The notes: generated from the letters alone by a model not told the origin. 64,000 bases of DNA from Bdellovibrio sp. ZAP7 (GCF_006874645.1 NZ_CP030082.1:2046001-2110000); one strand, 5' to 3'; counted from the stretch's first letter, positions 26,943 to 35,199 are shown. Translations and numbers: made by a program.

Positions 26943-26959
26943 CGTCTCAGAATGAGACG
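26943..26959. promoter_or_regulatory. Palindrome upstream of the phosphorylase/ADP-ribosyltransferase unit
   Basis: CGTCTCA-GAA-TGAGACG is a perfect 7-bp inverted repeat about 125 bp before the GTG of the phosphorylase-fold gene and just after the lipoprotein gene. There is no T tract, so it is not a standard terminator. Operator or RNA processing site are both possible. Confidence 0.35.
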
Positions 26960-26969
26960 AGTGCTAAAA

Positions 26970-27347
26970 CTACTCTGCAGTCCACTCTTTAAAGCCAGCT
27001 TTTTGAGCGACTGCGAGATCTTTGCGATCGATTTCATAGACATTGCAGTTGCCAGTAGGACTGCCGCAAAGTTGAATGCGCATCATACCGTCATTTGCAT
27101 TTTTGCTGGAGTAAACTTGAACCGAGCCCAAGTCTTTTTGCATATCAACCAACGGAATACGTTTACCCTGACCACATTGCAAAGAGCCATCTGGCTTAAA
27201 TACTTTCACACGATCTGATGTATTCGATGTTGTCACGGCAGCTCCTGGTTCGGCTTGAGTCTTTTTCATTTTCTCGCCACGGCAGTCACCATGAGAGCAA
27301 GCTGCCAAAATAAGGACTGGAATAATTGCTGTTACCCATTTTCTCAT
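26970..27347 (-). CDS. Small lipoprotein, unknown function
   Basis: This 125-residue protein has a lipobox ILAAC (Cys17) and four further cysteines (HGDCRG, LQCGQG, IQLCGSPTGNCNVY) that could form disulfides in the periplasm. GGGGAG lies seven bases before the ATG. It lies 23 bp downstream of bamB on the same strand, so it is probably the third gene of the yfgM-bamB unit. No family recognised. Confidence 0.72.
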   Translation of the reverse strand: MRKWVTAIIPVLILAACSHGDCRGEKMKKTQAEPGAAVTTSNTSDRVKVFKPDGSLQCGQGKRIPLVDMQKDLGSVQVYSSKNANDGMMRIQLCGSPTGNCNVYEIDRKDLAVAQKAGFKEWTAE

Positions 27348-27370
27348 CGTCTCACTCCCCGACCTTGATA

Positions 27371-28528
27371 CTAGTTAATTGTACGAACCCATTGTGCATC
27401 AATCGCATACAGATTGGCTTCACCTGAGATGAAATACACACGGTCCATTTTTTCATCCACCTGCGGAGCCGACAAAATACCACGGCCTGGCTCCATATCG
27501 CCCAAGACTTGACCAGTTCCTGCATCCAAGAACTGCAGACGACCTTGAGATTCACCAAAGGTCAGAATGCCTTTAAAGACTTTTACTTGCGTTGCGATAC
27601 CGTCTTTAACTTTAAAGCTCCAGACCTTTTGGCCATTGGATTTATTTAAAGCTAAAACCTCACCCGTTGTCGTTGGATAATACACACGATCGCCAACAAT
27701 TGTAACCGAGCTATAGCCACCTTGATCCACACGCCACAAGACTTCACCTTTGGCAGCAGAAACGGCATAAAGCTTGTCATCATATCCAGCGATATAGATT
27801 TGCTCCCCATCCAAAATAGGACTCGCATCGATATCACGGAAACGTTTGTTGCGGTTTAATTGCAATTCCCAAGTTACAGCCCCTGATTTCGCGTTGAACG
27901 CGACCAAAGAACCATCGGAGAACCCAATATAAAGAACTCCATTACGGATCGCTGGCTTGCTGCCACCACGAATTGAGAACACCGAAGTGTCCTGACGAGA
28001 GTACAACCAAACTTGACGGCCTGTGGCTGCATCTAATGCATAAAGAACGTTATTTCCCGCTAGGAAATACACAATACCTTCATCAAGCAACGGCTCGGAC
28101 AAGTTTTCTGATTTCGTTGGGAAGGTCCATTGCACGCGACCAGTACTAGCTTCGATGGAATAGAAATTACCATCACTAGCACCAACAAACAGACGGTCAC
28201 GAATCAAAGTCGCACTAGGTTCAACACCGTTTTTAACTGGCAGACGCCATTTCAACTGACCGTCTTCGCGGCCATAAGCGGAAATACCATCCATACCGTT
28301 ACCCTGAATAACCAGGCTGCCGGCCAAGATCGGCGTCATACGATTGATTTTACGGAAGCCCAGATTATCTTTTTGAGTCGTTTGACGAACCCATGCGGTC
28401 TTAACTTCGAAAGTTCTTTTGCTGTTATTGAGCGCACGCCATTGCTCCATAGTTTTATCTACGGACTGGTCAATTGTCGTACATCCCATCATAAAAAGAG
28501 CCAAAGCCCCAAAAATCAAAAACTTCAT
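27371..28528 (-). CDS. bamB: Outer-membrane assembly lipoprotein BamB
   Basis: The lipobox MMGC places Cys16 as the lipid anchor. The rest is a PQQ-type eight-bladed beta-propeller with repeated blades (DGISAYGREDGQLKWRLP, NFYSIEASTGRVQWTFP, NVLYALDAATGRQVWLYS, LVAFNAKSGAVTWEL, KLYAVSAAKGEVLWRV). BamB scaffolds BamA in folding outer-membrane barrels. The length of 385 agrees with E. coli's 392. It lies directly after the yfgM-like gene, the same order as in enterobacteria, which supports the assignment. Confidence 0.93.
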   Translation of the reverse strand: MKFLIFGALALFMMGCTTIDQSVDKTMEQWRALNNSKRTFEVKTAWVRQTTQKDNLGFRKINRMTPILAGSLVIQGNGMDGISAYGREDGQLKWRLPVKNGVEPSATLIRDRLFVGASDGNFYSIEASTGRVQWTFPTKSENLSEPLLDEGIVYFLAGNNVLYALDAATGRQVWLYSRQDTSVFSIRGGSKPAIRNGVLYIGFSDGSLVAFNAKSGAVTWELQLNRNKRFRDIDASPILDGEQIYIAGYDDKLYAVSAAKGEVLWRVDQGGYSSVTIVGDRVYYPTTTGEVLALNKSNGQKVWSFKVKDGIATQVKVFKGILTFGESQGRLQFLDAGTGQVLGDMEPGRGILSAPQVDEKMDRVYFISGEANLYAIDAQWVRTIN

Positions 28529-28547
28529 GGTCGCCCTTACTTAAAAA

Positions 28548-29354
28548 CTAAAGATTCTTTTTCGCTTTCAACAAACGAAGGTATTTCGCAGCTTCACGAG
28601 AAGAGATGGAATCTGTGTTTTGTGTATCTGCTGTATTGGAAACTTCAGTGTATAGTTGCTCTGCTTTCGCAGAGTCATTTAAAGTCTCATAGCAAAGACC
28701 TTGACGAAGTTTCGCTTCATCATGAGCAAAGTTAAAGGCTTTAGATGCTGTAATCACGTTCCATTTTTCAATCGCACCTTTGCAGTCACCTTTGTCAGCC
28801 ATGACGTTGCCCATTTGCATCCAAACCAGACCTGAAGTCAGATCAGACTTGTTCAAACCTGCTTCAACTTTATTCAAAGCCTCAGCTGCTTCGTCGTATT
28901 TTTTGTAAGACAAGTAGATATCGCTCAAATTCAAAGCCGCCATTTGGCCAGCCACGGTTTTCGGAGCTTCATTAATCAAAGCCTCAAAGCCCGTGATCAA
29001 AGTACCGAAGTCCTTTTGCATGTCACCGCTGGCTTTTTTGCTTGGGTCAAATGCTGGAGCGCCTTTTTTATCTTTTGAGGTCGCTGCCATCATTTCAGCG
29101 CGGGCTGCTTCTTCAAAGCCACGTTTTTTTTCAGTGTAGGATTTTTCCAAAGAGAAGTATTTCTCTTGAGTCGCCACTTCTTTTTTATTGGAAAGATAGC
29201 CCATCAAAGATGCGCCAGCCCCGATAACAACAAACGCGATAACGGCAGTGATCACAATTTTGGAGTGAGTTGTCGTCCAAACAAAGCCTTGTCTCAATGT
29301 TTTAGTCACTTGGTCTGGGTTCTTCAAATCTTCTTTAGAAAACTTCGTGCTCAA
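28548..29354 (-). CDS. YfgM-like membrane-anchored TPR protein
   Basis: This 268-residue protein has a cytoplasmic N-terminus, one helix near residues 33-52 (IVITAVIAFVVIGAGASLMG), and then periplasmic TPR-type repeats (AALNLSDIYLSYKKYDEAAEAL; LRQGLCYETLNDSAKAEQLY). It matches YfgM, which links the Sec translocon to periplasmic chaperones. The start is TTG at 29354 with GCGAGG seven bases upstream. bamB follows after 19 bp. The C-terminus is Lys-rich. Confidence 0.82.
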   Translation of the reverse strand: MSTKFSKEDLKNPDQVTKTLRQGFVWTTTHSKIVITAVIAFVVIGAGASLMGYLSNKKEVATQEKYFSLEKSYTEKKRGFEEAARAEMMAATSKDKKGAPAFDPSKKASGDMQKDFGTLITGFEALINEAPKTVAGQMAALNLSDIYLSYKKYDEAAEALNKVEAGLNKSDLTSGLVWMQMGNVMADKGDCKGAIEKWNVITASKAFNFAHDEAKLRQGLCYETLNDSAKAEQLYTEVSNTADTQNTDSISSREAAKYLRLLKAKKNL

Positions 29355-29454
29355 GATAATTCCTCGCTGTTAATAAATACTTAGACCGAATAATTGTTAA
29401 ACCCGGACCCTCGAGAGTCAACCCCGAGCGTCCCGTAGTTCGCTGCGTCGACTG

Positions 29455-29491
29455 AAAATAAAAAGGCCCGTTACCAAATGGCAACGAGCCT
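29455..29491 (-). terminator. Rho-independent terminator of the leucine dehydrogenase gene
   Basis: On the minus strand AGGCTCGTTGCC and GGTAACGGGCCT form a 12-bp stem with two mismatches around ATTT, followed by TTTTTATTTT. Confidence 0.85.
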
Positions 29492-29524
29492 CGAATTTGC
29501 GTTCAAATAGCTGCTTCAGCCTGC

Positions 29525-29570
29525 GCGCCGACCGGCGCTCCGGCTCTGCCGGCTACCGCCGATTAGCGGT
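29525..29570. repeat. Three small GC-rich hairpins at the end of the leucine dehydrogenase gene
   Basis: Three inverted repeats follow one another: GCGCC/GGCGC (29525-29538), CCGGC/GCCGG (29540-29552) and ACCGC/GCGGT (29555-29570, covering the stop codon). The block is far more GC-rich than its surroundings. Possibly a REP-like or mRNA-stabilising element. Confidence 0.4.
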
Positions 29571-30678
29571 TGTAAACTTCTTTCAACGTCGTGAATGAAC
29601 GAGAAGATTTACCTGGGTGACGTTGTTTCAAGCGACCAATAGTATTGATACGCTCTTCAGCCAAACGGTCTGCAGCAGTGTGCGTACCGATATTGTCACG
29701 TTTAGCAACTTCGTAAACTTTCGCGATATTGTCATAAACGCGTTTAGTTTTTTCGAAAGCACGCTCTGGAGAGTAACCTTCAAGCTCAACAAATACGTTC
29801 ATCAAGCCACCAGCGTTGATAACATAGTCTGGAGCGTACAAGATGCCCAATTCTTTCAATTGGTCACCGTGACGAGCTTCAGCCAAAACGTTATTCGCGC
29901 CACCAGCGATCACTTTAGTTTTGAATTTAGTGATGGATTGATCGTTAACGATCGCACCCAAAGCACACGGAGCCAAGATATCGCACTCAGTGAAAAGGAT
30001 TTCGTCAGAGCTTACGGCTTTGGCACCGTAAGTTTCAGAGATCTTTTTAGTACGAGCCATATCGATATCCGCAACGATGATCTCTGCGCCTTCTTCTTTA
30101 AGGTACTTAACAAGGTTGGAACCTACGTTACCAAGACCTTGAACCGCTACGCGCATACCTTTCAAAGAATCAGTGCCGAATTTTTCAGCTGCAGAAGCTT
30201 TGATACCCATCAATACACCGTGTGCAGTGTATGGAGATGGATCGCCAGAACCACCGAAGTCTTTAGGGATACCAGTTACGAATGGAGTCTCCATATAGAT
30301 ATGTTCCATGTCTTGAACTGATGTACCCACGTCTTCAGCCGTGATGTATTTACCATTCAAAGAGTTCACGAACTGACCAAAAGCACGGAATAGACCTTCA
30401 GACTTTTGAGTCTTAGAGTCGCCGATGATAACAGCTTTACCACCACCCAAGTTCAAACCTGAAGCAGCCGCTTTATAAGTCATACCTTTAGACAGACGAA
30501 GAACGTCTACCAAGGCTTCATCTTCATTTTTATAGTTCCACATACGAGTACCGCCCAAAGCAGGACCCAAAGATGTGTTATGGATTGCGATGATCGCCTT
30601 AAGACCCACAGCAGGGTCATTACAGAATACCACTTGTTCGTGGTCACCATGTTTAGAGATTAACTCAAACGTTCCCAT
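29563..30678 (-). CDS. Leucine/valine/phenylalanine dehydrogenase
   Basis: This 371-residue enzyme oxidatively deaminates branched-chain or aromatic amino acids with NAD+. The Glu/Leu/Phe/Val dehydrogenase signature is present: LGPALGGTRMW, LSKGMTYKAAASGLNLGGGKAVI with the catalytic Lys, and ITAEDVGTSVQDM. The Rossmann loop is VQGLGNVGSNL, and APCALGAIVND and IAGGANNVL follow. This fits a predator that burns prey amino acids. Strong GGAG site before the ATG. Single-gene unit with its own terminator. Confidence 0.93.
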   Translation of the reverse strand: MGTFELISKHGDHEQVVFCNDPAVGLKAIIAIHNTSLGPALGGTRMWNYKNEDEALVDVLRLSKGMTYKAAASGLNLGGGKAVIIGDSKTQKSEGLFRAFGQFVNSLNGKYITAEDVGTSVQDMEHIYMETPFVTGIPKDFGGSGDPSPYTAHGVLMGIKASAAEKFGTDSLKGMRVAVQGLGNVGSNLVKYLKEEGAEIIVADIDMARTKKISETYGAKAVSSDEILFTECDILAPCALGAIVNDQSITKFKTKVIAGGANNVLAEARHGDQLKELGILYAPDYVINAGGLMNVFVELEGYSPERAFEKTKRVYDNIAKVYEVAKRDNIGTHTAADRLAEERINTIGRLKQRHPGKSSRSFTTLKEVYNR

Positions 30679-30817
30679 GGAAAATTCTCCTTAATTAGAA
30701 TTGCCTAGGGATCATTGTTCTATCTGAGTAAAAATACTAGCACTTACACCCAGCACTAGATGCACCGAGCTAAGACTCGAGACCAGTCTATTTAATGAAA
30801 TCGATGATTTTACTCTC

Positions 30818-31279
30818 TTAAGGAAAAACTTTTTCGAATTCCTCGAAAACGATGGGCATTGTTTCTTCGAAAGTGAGGCCCAGCGGAGCAAACTGTCTTT
30901 TGTAAAATTCAATGTGAACTCGGCGCCAGTACTTAAGAGACTTGTCACCTTCGCCTTCTGTAAAAGCATTGTCCTCACTGATTTCATTAAAAGGGATAAT
31001 GGACACCTTCGTGGTCTTTACGATGCAGACGGCTTCGCCTTTACCATCAGTTACGATAAAGATCCCACCAACCGCAGGAATTTCGGTCGAAGTTTTTTCG
31101 AAAGACCAAAGAGCAGATGCCGTGGCCCGTTTAACACCCTTGTCTACGAGCACAGAAAGTTCAGTCGCTTCTTGTGGGTTATCGGAAAAAGAATCAGCAA
31201 CGATTGCAGCTGGCACCAAAACCCCAAGTGCCTCGTGATACGTTTGCCACATTTTCGTTACCGATTCAGCGTATGTCAT
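30818..31279 (-). CDS. ASCH-domain protein
   Basis: This 153-residue protein shows the ASCH signature in order: KGVKRATASALWSFEK, the central VGGIFIVTDGKGEAVCIVKTTKVSIIPFNEI, and the C-terminal EGEGDKSLKYWRRVHIEFY. ASCH domains resemble PUA RNA-binding folds; some members hydrolyse N4-acetylcytidine or bind RNA, but this one is untested. It lies six bases after argS, so it is probably the last gene of that operon. Confidence 0.88.
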   Translation of the reverse strand: MTYAESVTKMWQTYHEALGVLVPAAIVADSFSDNPQEATELSVLVDKGVKRATASALWSFEKTSTEIPAVGGIFIVTDGKGEAVCIVKTTKVSIIPFNEISEDNAFTEGEGDKSLKYWRRVHIEFYKRQFAPLGLTFEETMPIVFEEFEKVFP

Positions 31280-31285
31280 AGCGCT

Positions 31286-33031
31286 TTACATCTTGTCAGG
31301 CGCAGGCATTCCAAGAACAGCCATGCCTTGTTTTAAAGTCGCACCTACAGCAGCGCTTAAAGCAAGACGTGCTTCACGAATAGATTCGTCTTTTTCAGTA
31401 CCAATCGCGCACTCGTGATAGAACACATTAAATTTCTTAGCAGTCTCATACAAATAAGTACAGATCGCAGCCGGTTTATAATTTTCTGCAGCTTGCGCCA
31501 CAGCCGTATTAAATCCAGACACTGCCTGCATCATTTGTTTTTCTGCCGGGTGAGTTAGCAACGCCCAGTTCACAGTTTTTTGAGTGCGCGGGAATTTACG
31601 TAACAAGCTTTGAATACGTGCATGAGAATACTGGATGAATGGTCCAGACTCCCCATCAAGTTTCAACCACTCGTTCATATCGAATACGATCTTCTTATTT
31701 GTATCCATACGAAGCATTCCATAGAAAATCGCACCTTTTGCCACTTGCGCAGCAATCAAGTTCACGTCTTCTTGAGACCATTCGTCTTTATAACGAGACA
31801 AGTATTGAGTCTTAACGTGCTCTTCCATGTTGCGAACCAGATCATTTAACGGAACGATATTCCCTTTACGAGAGCTCATCGCGCCATCTGGAAGTTCCAC
31901 ATAGTTGTATTGAAGATGGAAGCAATTCTTAGCTTGTTCAAAGCCCAGCATTTCAAGAACGCGGAAGACTTGTTTAAAGTGCAAAGCTTGGCGCATATCC
32001 ACGATATAAACTGATTTCTCAATTTGTACGTCTTGGAATTTATGACGAGCCAACAACAAATCTTTGGTCGCATAAAGTCCTGTGCCGTCGGATTTCAAAA
32101 GCATACAGAAGCCCAATTTCTCAGCTTCCAAATTTTTACCGATCGCACCTTCGGACTTTTCCAATTTACCTTCAGCATATAGTTCTTTAACCCATGCTGC
32201 AGATGGAGCATCCATTTCGGATTCAAAATACCATTCGTCGAAAGTGACATCCGCCCATTTATAGACAGACTTCATCAATTCGATAGACCATTCGCGAGTC
32301 TCTTTCCAAAGGTCATAGTAAGGACCGTTTTCAGCTTCCAATTGTTTAAGGATCGCTGTCAGCTCCTGACGATTTAAATCTTCCTGGGGAGTTCCGTTTT
32401 GATCTTCCAATAGCAAATTGGCCTTGGAATACATGCTGCCTAACCATTCGCCTTTTCCAGTTGCAGGAACAGGTTCTTGGTTGTGCTTTTTCATATACCA
32501 AAGACATTTAGCCACGTGAGTTCCCATATCACCTGGGAAAGTTGCAGAAACGATCTCGCGACCTGCGTATCTCAACATACGAACAATAGAATCACCCAAA
32601 CACAAGTTACGCATGTGCCCCACGTGAAGTTCTTTGTGCGTATTTGGCTGAGAGTACTCGATCATTGTTTTCGGTGCCTTTTCAACAAGGGCTTTTTTAA
32701 AGTGTTCGCCCGTTAAAATAGGATTCAAAACTTTTTCACCAAAAGCTTGCGGAGCAAAAGTCAGATTCAAATACGGTCCAGCAGCTTGAGCGCGAATCAA
32801 GTTGGAATCTAGTTCCATATTAGCAGCTAATTCGCCAGAAATTTGCGGAGGACCTTTTTTCAACGATTTCGCCAAAATAAAGCAACCATACGCCAAGTCA
32901 CCCATGTCTGAATTTGGCGGTTCAACCAAAGCTTTATAGATTTCGTCTGCAGATAAAGAATGACCCATCTTTTCAATCGCAGCGGCGATTTTTTCAGTGG
33001 CTAAAAGGCGGATTGAATCGTGTTTAATCAT
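31286..33031 (-). CDS. argS: Arginyl-tRNA synthetase
   Basis: This class I synthetase of 581 residues has an N-terminal Add1 domain, the HIGH motif HVGHMRN, and the KMSKS-equivalent MSSRKGN, typical of ArgRS. The C-terminal DALR anticodon-binding domain carries FIQYSHARIQSLLRKF. It charges tRNA-Arg. ATG at 33031 is chosen because it overlaps the stop of the upstream HTH gene as ATGA, and an upstream in-frame start would run deep into that gene. Confidence 0.96.
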   Translation of the reverse strand: MIKHDSIRLLATEKIAAAIEKMGHSLSADEIYKALVEPPNSDMGDLAYGCFILAKSLKKGPPQISGELAANMELDSNLIRAQAAGPYLNLTFAPQAFGEKVLNPILTGEHFKKALVEKAPKTMIEYSQPNTHKELHVGHMRNLCLGDSIVRMLRYAGREIVSATFPGDMGTHVAKCLWYMKKHNQEPVPATGKGEWLGSMYSKANLLLEDQNGTPQEDLNRQELTAILKQLEAENGPYYDLWKETREWSIELMKSVYKWADVTFDEWYFESEMDAPSAAWVKELYAEGKLEKSEGAIGKNLEAEKLGFCMLLKSDGTGLYATKDLLLARHKFQDVQIEKSVYIVDMRQALHFKQVFRVLEMLGFEQAKNCFHLQYNYVELPDGAMSSRKGNIVPLNDLVRNMEEHVKTQYLSRYKDEWSQEDVNLIAAQVAKGAIFYGMLRMDTNKKIVFDMNEWLKLDGESGPFIQYSHARIQSLLRKFPRTQKTVNWALLTHPAEKQMMQAVSGFNTAVAQAAENYKPAAICTYLYETAKKFNVFYHECAIGTEKDESIREARLALSAAVGATLKQGMAVLGMPAPDKM

Positions 33032-33651
33032 ATAAATTTCCAAACTAAGAAGACTGCAGCCCAAATGAGTGACAGAGAAAGAATGAATATACTGATTTTT
33101 CGGTGAAATTTAAGGTCTTTTTTAAGCTTTGCGACTTCTGCGTTCAAAGCCTGCTTTTCAACCGAAAAACCATCCAATTTGCGCGATAAAACCGACATTT
33201 CAGCCTGTCTTTCGGCTTTTTCTGATTCCAATTCCTGCAAAGCCTTTTGATGAAGGACCTGAGGGCTTTGATTCATGAAATATTGCGGCGTCAAACCAGG
33301 GATTTTTTCGTTCAAAATCGAATACCACTGAAGAGCGCGCCAAACATGCGGGGGAGCTTCATCGCCTTGCTTCGTCCATCGAGTCCAACTGCTTGGATCG
33401 ACCATCAATAATTGGCTCATTTTACGTTGCGAAAGGCCTAATCCCAAACGAATCGATTCCAAGTCCCCCATCTGACGACGAAGAACTGAAACTTGGGCTT
33501 CATAATGCATTCTTAAAGAGGTCTTTGAACGGGGAGTATCCTCCCCTGCCTCGATTTCAAATGAAGGGTTCAAAGACCCTTCGATATAGCCCTCGTTTGA
33601 AACGTCCTTTTCAAGGGGTCCCTGACCTAGACCATGGGTCTCCATATCCAT
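33028..33651 (-). CDS. Membrane-anchored HTH (XRE-like) protein upstream of argS
   Basis: In this 207-residue protein, residues 1-60 are unstructured. Residues about 62-105 form a helix-turn-helix of XRE type (IRLGLGLSQRKMSQLLMVDPSSWTRW, here in two parts LGLSQRKMSQLL and DPSSWTRWTK). Residues about 130-183 are a coiled coil. The C-terminus ends in one helix (IFILSLSLIWAAVFLVWKF), so it is a tail-anchored DNA-binding protein with its HTH in the cytoplasm. Coupling to argS by ATGA overlap is unusual. Function unknown; it could link membrane state to transcription. Confidence 0.72.
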   Translation of the reverse strand: MDMETHGLGQGPLEKDVSNEGYIEGSLNPSFEIEAGEDTPRSKTSLRMHYEAQVSVLRRQMGDLESIRLGLGLSQRKMSQLLMVDPSSWTRWTKQGDEAPPHVWRALQWYSILNEKIPGLTPQYFMNQSPQVLHQKALQELESEKAERQAEMSVLSRKLDGFSVEKQALNAEVAKLKKDLKFHRKISIFILSLSLIWAAVFLVWKFI

Positions 33652-34021
33652 TTAAAGCCTCCCGGACTGTTGTAATTCACAATATTAGTGTTGTTATACG
33701 CATTGAAATACGTTGTGAAATACATGTATACTTTAAAAGGTCCCGATGGGGAGTCAAGCTAAGTCTTTGAAACCACAAAAGAATCCGTCCTGGGTACCCC
33801 TGTAGACCCCTTTTTCAATTCCGACTATAGCTTATAGCCATAAGCTATAGTGCTATGTATATGAATATACTGGTTATTTTATGTGGTGGTTTTTAGGGAT
33901 TAACCTAGACGCGTCGAGTCTAGCGCATGTAAACAAATATTATTTACCTATCACCACTTTGAATGCAATGCGTTGCGAGATATCGATTGCCAGACCCCAT
34001 TTAACTTTTGAATGATGAATC
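33652..34021. other. Divergent intergenic region with palindromes
   Basis: 370 bp between the HTH gene and the recombinase gene. It contains a direct repeat TGAAATAC (33704-33711 and 33716-33723, 12-bp period) near the HTH gene, a 28-bp Xer-site-like palindrome (33824-33851) and a CTAGAC/GTCTAG repeat (33905-33923). No coding frame seen. Confidence 0.6.
33824..33851. promoter_or_regulatory. 28-bp palindrome with Xer/dif-site geometry
   Basis: ACTATAGCTTA (33824-33834) and TAAGCTATAGT (33841-33851) are perfect inverted 11-mers around the 6-bp spacer TAGCCA. This is the 11-6-11 layout of XerC/XerD sites, 170 bp upstream of a tyrosine recombinase gene. The arm sequence does not match the known dif consensus, so an operator role is also possible. 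Confidence 0.45.
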
Positions 34022-34555
34022 ATGGCTCCGGCACCTAGGTATCAACTCAATAAGAACAAATATCTCCTCGAACCCGAGGTTGAACGTTTGCGAAAAATTC
34101 TCACGGATTTTGAACTCAAGGATCCACGCAATTGTTTGATGTTTTGGGTGGGTTTGAAGACCGGCGCCCGGGCCCAAGAAATCCTTAATATTCAAAGGTC
34201 AGATCTAAACCCCTACGATGAAAGCATCTTTATCCGGGGTCTTAAGAACTCAAATGACCGGGAAATCCCGATTCATTCAGCTATTTTTGAACGCCTTCAT
34301 CGGTTCGCCGAACAGCAGGGTGGTCATCAGGTTTTTCCGATCACCTATCCCCGACTTTATCAAATCTGGGAAATGTATCGCCCGGTCCCTAAAAAGTTCC
34401 ACTCTTTAAGGCATACTTTTGCGATCGAACTGTATCGAAAAACCAAGGATTTGCGCCTGGTGCAGGTCGCTTTGGGCCACAGAAACATCGCAAATACGAT
34501 GGTCTACGCGGACTACGTTTACTCTCAACAAGAGCTTCGTAAGCTTATTCTTTAA
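34022..34555 (+). CDS. Minimal tyrosine recombinase (catalytic domain only)
   Basis: At 177 residues it is about half the usual 300 and lacks the N-terminal core-binding (SAM-like) domain. The catalytic set is intact: R50 (KTGARAQE), K75 (RGLKNSND), H127/R130 (FHSLRH), H153 (LGHRN) and Y162 (NTMVYADY). It is probably able to cleave and rejoin DNA, perhaps needing a partner for binding. No strong ribosome binding site. No transposon ends or neighbouring mobile genes were seen, so it may be a domesticated or chromosomal recombinase. Confidence 0.82.
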   Translation: MAPAPRYQLNKNKYLLEPEVERLRKILTDFELKDPRNCLMFWVGLKTGARAQEILNIQRSDLNPYDESIFIRGLKNSNDREIPIHSAIFERLHRFAEQQGGHQVFPITYPRLYQIWEMYRPVPKKFHSLRHTFAIELYRKTKDLRLVQVALGHRNIANTMVYADYVYSQQELRKLIL

Positions 34556-34582
34556 ACAATCTCCGCATCCAAGTCTCCAATG

Positions 34583-34611
34583 AAAAAAGCGCTGGTGGGG
34601 GAACCAGCGCC
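34583..34611 (-). terminator. Rho-independent terminator
   Basis: GCGCTGGT and ACCAGCGC pair around six bases; on the minus strand T6 follows. It ends the small secreted-protein gene and may also slow plus-strand readthrough from the recombinase. Confidence 0.85.
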
Positions 34612-34654
34612 TTAAGGAGTGCACAATTAGGGGTTGGGGAAATTTTATTTAAAA

Positions 34655-34987
34655 CTATTGATCCATTGAGCGGATTTCATTCGCAAGACGGTCGAATTGC
34701 TTGTCTTGAGCTGGTTGCGCTGCAGATTTTTCTTTAGCGAAACGCATGAAATCTTTGTTCGTTGGTGAATTATAAGAAGTGCCAGATGCTTCTACGATAA
34801 CGATTTTCTCTCTAGCTTCAGGCTTAGCAGCGATTTCGCGAGTTTCTTGAAGATTGCCGCGAACTGATTCGTGAAGCTGTTTTTGAGCTGCTGCATTTTC
34901 AGAGATCATTGAACCGAAATCAGCAACTTTTGCGAAAGAAGTCATTGGGATCAAAGTCATCATTGCGATCATTACTTGCTTCTTCAT
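34655..34987 (-). CDS. Small secreted protein, unknown function
   Basis: This 110-residue protein has signal peptide MKKQVMIAMMTLIPMTSFA and a mature part of about 90 residues that is helical and charged (SENAAAQKQLHESVRGNLQETREIA in pieces), with no cysteine. GGAG lies seven bases before the ATG. Own terminator. No family recognised; the strong expression signals suggest an abundant envelope protein. Confidence 0.72.
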   Translation of the reverse strand: MKKQVMIAMMTLIPMTSFAKVADFGSMISENAAAQKQLHESVRGNLQETREIAAKPEAREKIVIVEASGTSYNSPTNKDFMRFAKEKSAAQPAQDKQFDRLANEIRSMDQ

Positions 34988-35199
34988 AATTCACTCCTTG
35001 GTTATACCAATCACTATTGCATCGGCGGTGCCAACTGGAGCGGCCTTAAAATAGACTTGGCCCAGGGGTGTGACCTTCCGCGCGCGGCGCCTGTAAAAGA
35101 AATGAACACGGCGTCTTGCACTGGGTGCGTTTTCAGCCTAAAGTCCCAATATTAGACAGGAATTTCGTCTCAATATTGGACAGAACTGGACAGGAATTA

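Noticed and set aside
28130-28735. Long open frame antisense to bamB and the yfgM-like gene
   Set aside because: It lies opposite two firmly identified genes, has no ribosome binding site and no recognisable domain.
35116-35199. Upstream extension of the oxygenase gene
   Set aside because: The extension reads through the GACAG repeats and lacks a ribosome site; the family fold starts at MIKALFP.
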